A DNA stretch of 64,000 nucleotides from Rhynchospora pubera (Eukaryota; Streptophyta; Magnoliopsida; Poales; Cyperaceae). This document shows positions 59,063 through 64,000 of this stretch, piece after piece. Location: NCBI GenBank assembly GCA_028095005.1, contig CM051460.1:112007039-112071038 (forward strand), in the 5' to 3' direction. The notes below the pieces were generated by a model. It had not been told where the DNA came from and ran no database searches. It saw nothing but the letters and a program-made list of their open reading frames with translations. The position numbers and the translations under genes were made by a program. Each line of letters starts with the position of its first letter. The stretch's first letter is position 1.

Positions 59063-61205
59063 TGTCACATCCCGAGAGAGCATTTTTTTTCCTCAGAATG
59101 TACACAACTTAACAGCAATCATAAATTGAGCATCATTAAAATAATAAAGTCTCAAATACAAAATCAGGTCCATCCGACCCTAAACGAGTTTATAATCTCG
59201 CAGCGTAAAACATACTAAAATAACAATCTTCCGGATAATATCTAATAAATAATCTTAAACTACTCATAATTAAAAATTAAATAACTTCTAAATTAACTCC
59301 ACGTAGCGGCTCCAGCTATGAGCAATAATCTTACTCCGACACTGTCTCTGTGGATTAAAAATGGGGGTGAGTATAATTTTCAACTCAGTAGGAACAATCT
59401 CGACTTCCAACCTCTGGAAGTCAATCGGAGATAAATTCAAAGATTATATAATTTAATAAATCAACTTAATGAAATGCATCAAAATTCAACTACTTGTCAA
59501 CACAATAAAATGTGTACTTTCTTTGGAATATATCAAAATAATCATCATAAAAAGTATTTTATTTTGGGGAACCAACGTCATCAACATACTTTGGCCACAC
59601 TTTGGAATGGATCCAGACTACATTAGTTAGGAACCATTTCGCACTCCCAACACCGATGGAGTGGCATTTCCACCTGCCACAGTGGAAATACGTTCCTTCT
59701 AACACCCTGAAGGAACCGACTTCCGCCACGTCTGACGGACTACTAATCCCGAAGGAATCGCCAACCAGGTACCGGTTAAATATAATCAGTTCTCCTCGTG
59801 TGTAATTTTAATCATCAATTCTATTGACTTCCCCATAAAACATACTTTCACCTTAATAAATTCCATATATCACCAATTTGTAATCATACGAAAATAGCAT
59901 AAAATTACTAGTTATATAATCTTTAAGTATTTAATGTAACATACTAGTCTCATATTATTCATAAATGGTTAAGTAATATTATCGTAACGGTTATGAAAAC
60001 TTTCTAATGTATAGGTTTTAGTCAAAATAGATTACTAATAAAAAGATTGAATATTTAAAGTAAGAAATATTATTTGTATGAATATATCATCATTACATCC
60101 TTTGATTTTAGAAAATCAAAATGACATATTTTGAATATATATTAACTCATAAAGTTATAATAAGATTGTAGAACTTTTTATAAGCTTTCCAACGAATCAA
60201 AATTTACTAAAATCGGAGTTAAAATGAAAGAGTTGTGATATTTCAAAGTATGCATGGAAATCAAAATGGAATTTCAGAATTTTCAAAAAAATGAGTTTCA
60301 TGAGTGGGATTCGAACTTGAGAATACATGCAACAGAACCTCAACTTCTCAAGGCCAACCAAATGGACTATTTGACTTTATAGTGATTTATGTTGAAACAG
60401 TTACTATTTATACTTATAATATTTGCTGCTCTTTCTTTTCCAAACAGCAGCCCACGTTTTTTAACAGTCAACAACATGTTTTCATTTTCATGGTAAAACA
60501 TATACAACTATATTTCCATATCTATTCTAACTGATTATAAGTTATTGCTTAATATTGTTTTGGATCAAAACAATCAAATGGGATTGAAATTCAAAAGGAA
60601 GAGGATGAAACAACAAAGGTCGGGACGGCCCCTACCTTAACGACGAACTCTTCGGGGAGACACCGTACACCCTTCCTGCTATAGCCCGCTCCTGCCCAAG
60701 CTCCTTCTCGCTCTCTCAAACTCTCTGAACTCGTTTATTTGTGATTTTGATTTGGTTTGAGAACTTGATGAACCATGCACCTCTATTTATAGCTAAGGTT
60801 TTCATCTACCAAACTCCCATAATTTACACATGCTATTTACAACCGATTTCGGCTTCTACAAGTTCACACTATGCAGTTGCAAAGTTTTACCATCTTCTTC
60901 TCGCATTAATGGCTATGTCTAATCATGTTTCACCATGAACACCACGTGTTTGTTGAAATGCCTGAGAGAAGGCCGAGATTATTGACCATTTTAGCACATT
61001 ATTTTGTGTGAAATCAGTAGCCCACACTTCTCTTACGGCTATGTAAATAGTTGGGCGGCTAGATTAGGCTATTACCTCATGTGTTAAATGGATTTGTATA
61101 TGTTAACATTTGAATGACTGTTATGTGTTTGACATAATGCTTAAATGACTAACATATCATGCTTATTCATTAGTATTGGTTTAGAATTAAGCTACTGTTA
61201 TAACA
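59063..61205 (-). repeat. 3' LTR, ~2.1 kb
   Basis: Plus-strand ends are TGTCACATCCCGAG and CTGTTATAACA, so the element-sense ends are TG...CA. The outer flank cannot be compared because the 5' LTR lies outside the window. The LTR contains a TATA box at 60783-60791 and a tRNA-like B box at 60305-60317. Confidence 0.75.
60783..60791 (-). promoter_or_regulatory. TATA box in the LTR
   Basis: TATAAATAG on the minus strand, followed in the element sense by a leader that runs through a G+C-richer stretch (60600-60760). It is the likely retroelement promoter. Confidence 0.55.
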
Positions 61206-61249
61206 TCCTTCCCCCCTTAAGAAATTTCGTCCTCGAAATTTGACATACC

Positions 61250-61954
61250 TTAAATGAAGAGATATGGATACTTCTCTCGAACTTCATCTTCACGTTCCCA
61301 AGTTGCTTCATTATCATTGTGGTGTTGCCCGCGCACTTTCACTAATGATATCACCTTATTACGCAACACATGCTCCTTTCGATCTAAGATTTGAGCTGGT
61401 TGTTCCACATAGCTCACATCCTCACGTACATTTAGGGGTTCGTACGTAAGAACATGAGATGGATCTGAAACATATTTCTTTAGAAGCGACACATGAAAAA
61501 CATTATGGATATTTGCCAAAGATGGTGGCAAAGCAATTCTGTAGGCAAACGTTCCAATTCTTTCCAAAATTTCAAATGGACCGACATATCTGGGTGCAAG
61601 TTTGCCTTTCTTTCCAAACCTCATTACTCCTTTAGAAGGTGACACCTTAAGAAATACATGTTCTCCTATTTTGTATTCAGTGTCACGTCTTTTCTTATCT
61701 GCATAACTCTTTTGTCTGCTTTGTGCTGCTAGTAATCGTTTTCTAATGAGTTGCACCTTTTCATTAGCCATCTGTACCATCTCTGACTCAAGTAATTTCT
61801 TTTCTCCTACTTCATCCCAACATACTGGAGATCGACATTTTCGACCATAGAGTGCTTCGTATGGAGCCATTTGTATACTAGAATGATAACTATTATTATA
61901 TGAAAATTCTACCAATGGTAAATGTGAATCCCAACTTCCAGAAAATTCTAGCAC
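61250..61954 (-). CDS. Integrase C-terminus with chromodomain-like tail
   Basis: Open for 234 codons. It contains the integrase segment PYEALYGRKCRSPVCWDEVG, the conserved GEHVFLKVSP and LAPRYVGPFEILERIG region, NVFHVSLLKKYV, and a tail with RNKVISLVKVRG and ATWEREDE, which is the chromodomain remnant of chromoviral integrases. In the living element it is one polyprotein with the ORF at 61975-63255; a frameshift separates them. Confidence 0.85.
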   Translation of the reverse strand: MLEFSGSWDSHLPLVEFSYNNSYHSSIQMAPYEALYGRKCRSPVCWDEVGEKKLLESEMVQMANEKVQLIRKRLLAAQSRQKSYADKKRRDTEYKIGEHVFLKVSPSKGVMRFGKKGKLAPRYVGPFEILERIGTFAYRIALPPSLANIHNVFHVSLLKKYVSDPSHVLTYEPLNVREDVSYVEQPAQILDRKEHVLRNKVISLVKVRGQHHNDNEATWEREDEVREKYPYLFI

Positions 61955-61974
61955 ACATGCTCGTAATAAATCCT

Positions 61975-63255
61975 CTAATGTTTGAATTGTTCGTTCAGAT
62001 TGTCCATCTGTTGGGGGTGAAAAGCAGTACTAAAGTGAAGTCGAGTCCCTAGAGCTTCATGTAACTTTTTCCAAAAGTTTGAGGTAAATCGGGGATCTCG
62101 ATCTGAAATGATACTAATTGGAACACCATGGAGTTTCACAATCATTTCAATATAAAGCTCGGCCAACTTATCCATGGAATATGTCACTTTAATTGGAATA
62201 AAATGAGCCGATTTAGTTAAACGATCCACAATCACCCATATAGCATCATATCCTTTCTTAGTTCTTGGTAACCATGTTACAAAATCCATTGTTATTCTTT
62301 CCCATTTCCATTCTGGAATGCTAATGTTTTGTAACTTTCCAGCAGGTACTTGATGTTCTGCTTTCACTTGTTGGCATACTAGACATTTTGATACGTATTC
62401 TGCAACATCTCTTTTCATTCCATTCCACCAAAATTTCTCACGTAAATCCCTATACATTTTGGTACTACCTGGGTGTATTGCAAATTTGGACTTGTGTGCT
62501 TCATCCATTAACTTCATTTTTAATTCAAGATTATTAGGCACACAAAGTCGACCATGAAATTTGACAATATTCTTATTTTCCAATTCAAATCCAAGTTTCT
62601 CTCCTTTTATTAACTCGTCTTTAATTGATTGTAAATAGGGATCTTCCAATTGAAACTTCTTGATTTTAGTGATAAGTTCAGGTTCGGCTCTTAAACTAGC
62701 CAAAAATCCATGATGAGTTTCTGCTACTGCTTTCAAGTGTAAATCACTTATCCTTTCTAACGTTTTCCATTTTTGCACTAAGAGATTTGCCGCATAACCG
62801 GCAGTCTTTCGACTTAATGCATCTGCTACTACATTTGCCTTTCCTGGATGGTACTTGATTGTACAATCATAATCTTTTAAAAAGTCCATCCATCTCCTTT
62901 GTCTCATGTTCATCTCCTTTTGAGTGAAAATATATTTTAAACTTTTATGATCTGTGAATATCTCAAAAGTTTGCCCATAAAGATAATGTCTCCAAATTTT
63001 AAGGGCAAAGATAATGGCAGCAAGTTCCAGATCATGAGTGGGATAATTTTTTTCATGGTTATTCAATTGTCGCGAGGCATAGGCCACCACCTTTCCATGT
63101 TGCATTAGCACACATCCTAATCCATTGATAGATGCATCGCTATAGATCGCAAATCCTTCTCCACCGGTTGGTGTCACCAAAATTGGTGCACTGGTCAATC
63201 TAGTTTTCAGTTCTTCAAAACTTCTTTCGCAAGCATCACCCCAATCAAACTTCAC
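61975..63255 (-). CDS. RNase H and integrase core fragment
   Basis: Open for 426 codons. The N-terminal part is RNase H (FAIYSDASINGLGCVLMQ; FTDHKSLKYIF). Next comes the HHCC zinc domain of integrase (HPGSTKMYRDLREKFWW...CLVCQQ) and the catalytic core (ITMDFVTWLP; ISDRDPRF). The frame breaks at FHPQ, just before the last catalytic region, by a small indel near 62010. Confidence 0.85.
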   Translation of the reverse strand: MKFDWGDACERSFEELKTRLTSAPILVTPTGGEGFAIYSDASINGLGCVLMQHGKVVAYASRQLNNHEKNYPTHDLELAAIIFALKIWRHYLYGQTFEIFTDHKSLKYIFTQKEMNMRQRRWMDFLKDYDCTIKYHPGKANVVADALSRKTAGYAANLLVQKWKTLERISDLHLKAVAETHHGFLASLRAEPELITKIKKFQLEDPYLQSIKDELIKGEKLGFELENKNIVKFHGRLCVPNNLELKMKLMDEAHKSKFAIHPGSTKMYRDLREKFWWNGMKRDVAEYVSKCLVCQQVKAEHQVPAGKLQNISIPEWKWERITMDFVTWLPRTKKGYDAIWVIVDRLTKSAHFIPIKVTYSMDKLAELYIEMIVKLHGVPISIISDRDPRFTSNFWKKLHEALGTRLHFSTAFHPQQMDNLNEQFKH

Positions 63256-63999
63256 ATTCTTCTGGGTTAATCTCGTTAATGGTGCGGCTATTTTAGAAAA
63301 ATCCTCTACAAATCTCCTATAATAGCCAGCAAGACCAAGAAAATTCCGAATTTCTGAAACATTAGTTGGTCTTTTTCAGCTTAAAACCGCTTCTATCTTT
63401 TTTGGATCAACAGATATCCCAGCACTAGATATCACATGTCCCAAAAACATTACCTCACTAAGCCTAAAATCACATTTGCTTAGTTTGGCATAAAGTTTTT
63501 CTTTTCTTAGTGTCTCTAAAACAATTCTTAAATGTTGTTCATGTTCCTCTTAACTTTTAGAATATATCAGAATGTCATCAATGAATACGATAACAAACTG
63601 ATCAAGATAAGGTCGGAACACTCTATTCATGAGATCCATGAATGCAGCTGGTGCATTGGTCAAGCCAAAAGGCATAACCAAGAATTCATAGTGTCCGTAT
63701 CGGATTCTAAAAGCAGTTTTAGGGACATCTTCTTCGTGAATCTTTAGTTGATGATAACCAGATCTCAAATCTATTTTAGAATAAACCTGAGTATCTTGAA
63801 GTTGGTCAAATAAATCATCAATTCGGGGGAGAGGGTATTTGTTCTTTACAGTCGCCTGGTTGAGTTGTCGATAGTCAATACACAATCTCATCGAGCCATC
63901 TTTCATCTTAACAAAAAGGACCGGAGCACCCCACGGTGAGGTACTAGGACGGATGAAGCCCTAAGAGCTCTTGCAGTTGCTTCTTTAACTCCTCTAACT
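63256..63999 (-). pseudogene. Reverse transcriptase fragment with stops
   Basis: The open part 63550-63906 carries LCIDYRQLNQATVKNKYPLP, FSKIDL-type SKIDLRSGYHQ, MPFGLTNAPA and the catalytic FIDD box. A TAA follows IYSKS (63548-63550), a second stop lies at about 63377-63379, and the frame shifts again near 63945. The downstream connection to RNase H is otherwise colinear. Confidence 0.85.
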
Positions 64000-64000
64000 C

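Larger units (their letters stand above)
59063..64000 (-). mobile_element. Ty3/gypsy chromovirus, 3' part only
   Basis: Element on the minus strand. On the plus strand the 3' LTR comes first (59063-61205), then a polypurine tract (AAGGGGGGAAGGA on the minus strand, just inside 61206), then integrase, RNase H and reverse transcriptase with several breaks, running out of the window at 64000. The long LTR, chromodomain-like end and pol order fit the del/Tekay lineage. It is not capable of making an intact polyprotein. Confidence 0.85.

Overview
The window is nuclear DNA of a flowering plant. It has intron-split genes of plant-specific families (a malectin-like LRR receptor kinase, a CC-NB-ARC-LRR resistance gene, a DUF3511 gene and an O-acetylserine(thiol)lyase-type gene), A+T-rich introns, and many plant-type transposons. 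I cannot name the species from sequence alone.

Layout. 1-3.3 kb: an unusual compact cluster. Small transcription units (an 84-codon and a 101-codon ORF and a hairpin-bearing unit) each have a TATA box next to copies of a CGCG-TTTATAAA-CGCG palindrome. 4.5-10.7 kb: one small DUF3511 gene among fold-back and MITE-type elements, then a short ORF of 13-residue repeats beside an LTR-like segment. 11.4-22.9 kb: a decayed SMC4 (condensin) gene with at least 15 recognisable exons, two frameshifts and three missing exon blocks. Its introns hold a hAT-like element, a compound three-LTR Ty3/gypsy derivative and a LINE 3' end. 25.0-28.05 kb: a cysteine synthase-like gene on the minus strand. 32.8-38.7 kb: a 13-exon malectin/LRR receptor kinase whose predicted exons stay in frame to give 956 residues. 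37.3-47.7 kb: a diverged tandem duplication carrying the kinase 3' end plus decayed, inverted copies of the cysteine synthase gene. 48.2-49.4 kb: A+T-rich DNA and a hAT-like element. 49.7-55.7 kb: a CC-NB-ARC-LRR gene broken by one frameshift in its LRR region. 56.0-58.7 kb: a possible solo LTR and a two-exon remnant of a 2-oxoglutarate dioxygenase gene. 59.06-64.0 kb: the 3' LTR and decayed pol of a minus-strand Ty3/gypsy chromovirus that runs off the window.

The host genes do not form a pathway. The receptor kinase and NLR belong to families of surface and intracellular immune receptors; the cysteine synthase-like enzyme belongs to sulfur assimilation or cyanide detoxification. Most of the remaining sequence is explained by transposition: six copies of one MITE family with 3-bp target duplications where both ends can be read, hAT-like elements with 8-bp duplications, and Mutator-like fold-backs with 9-10-bp duplications. 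All exon limits were placed by eye from splice consensus and family alignment and may be off by a few bases.
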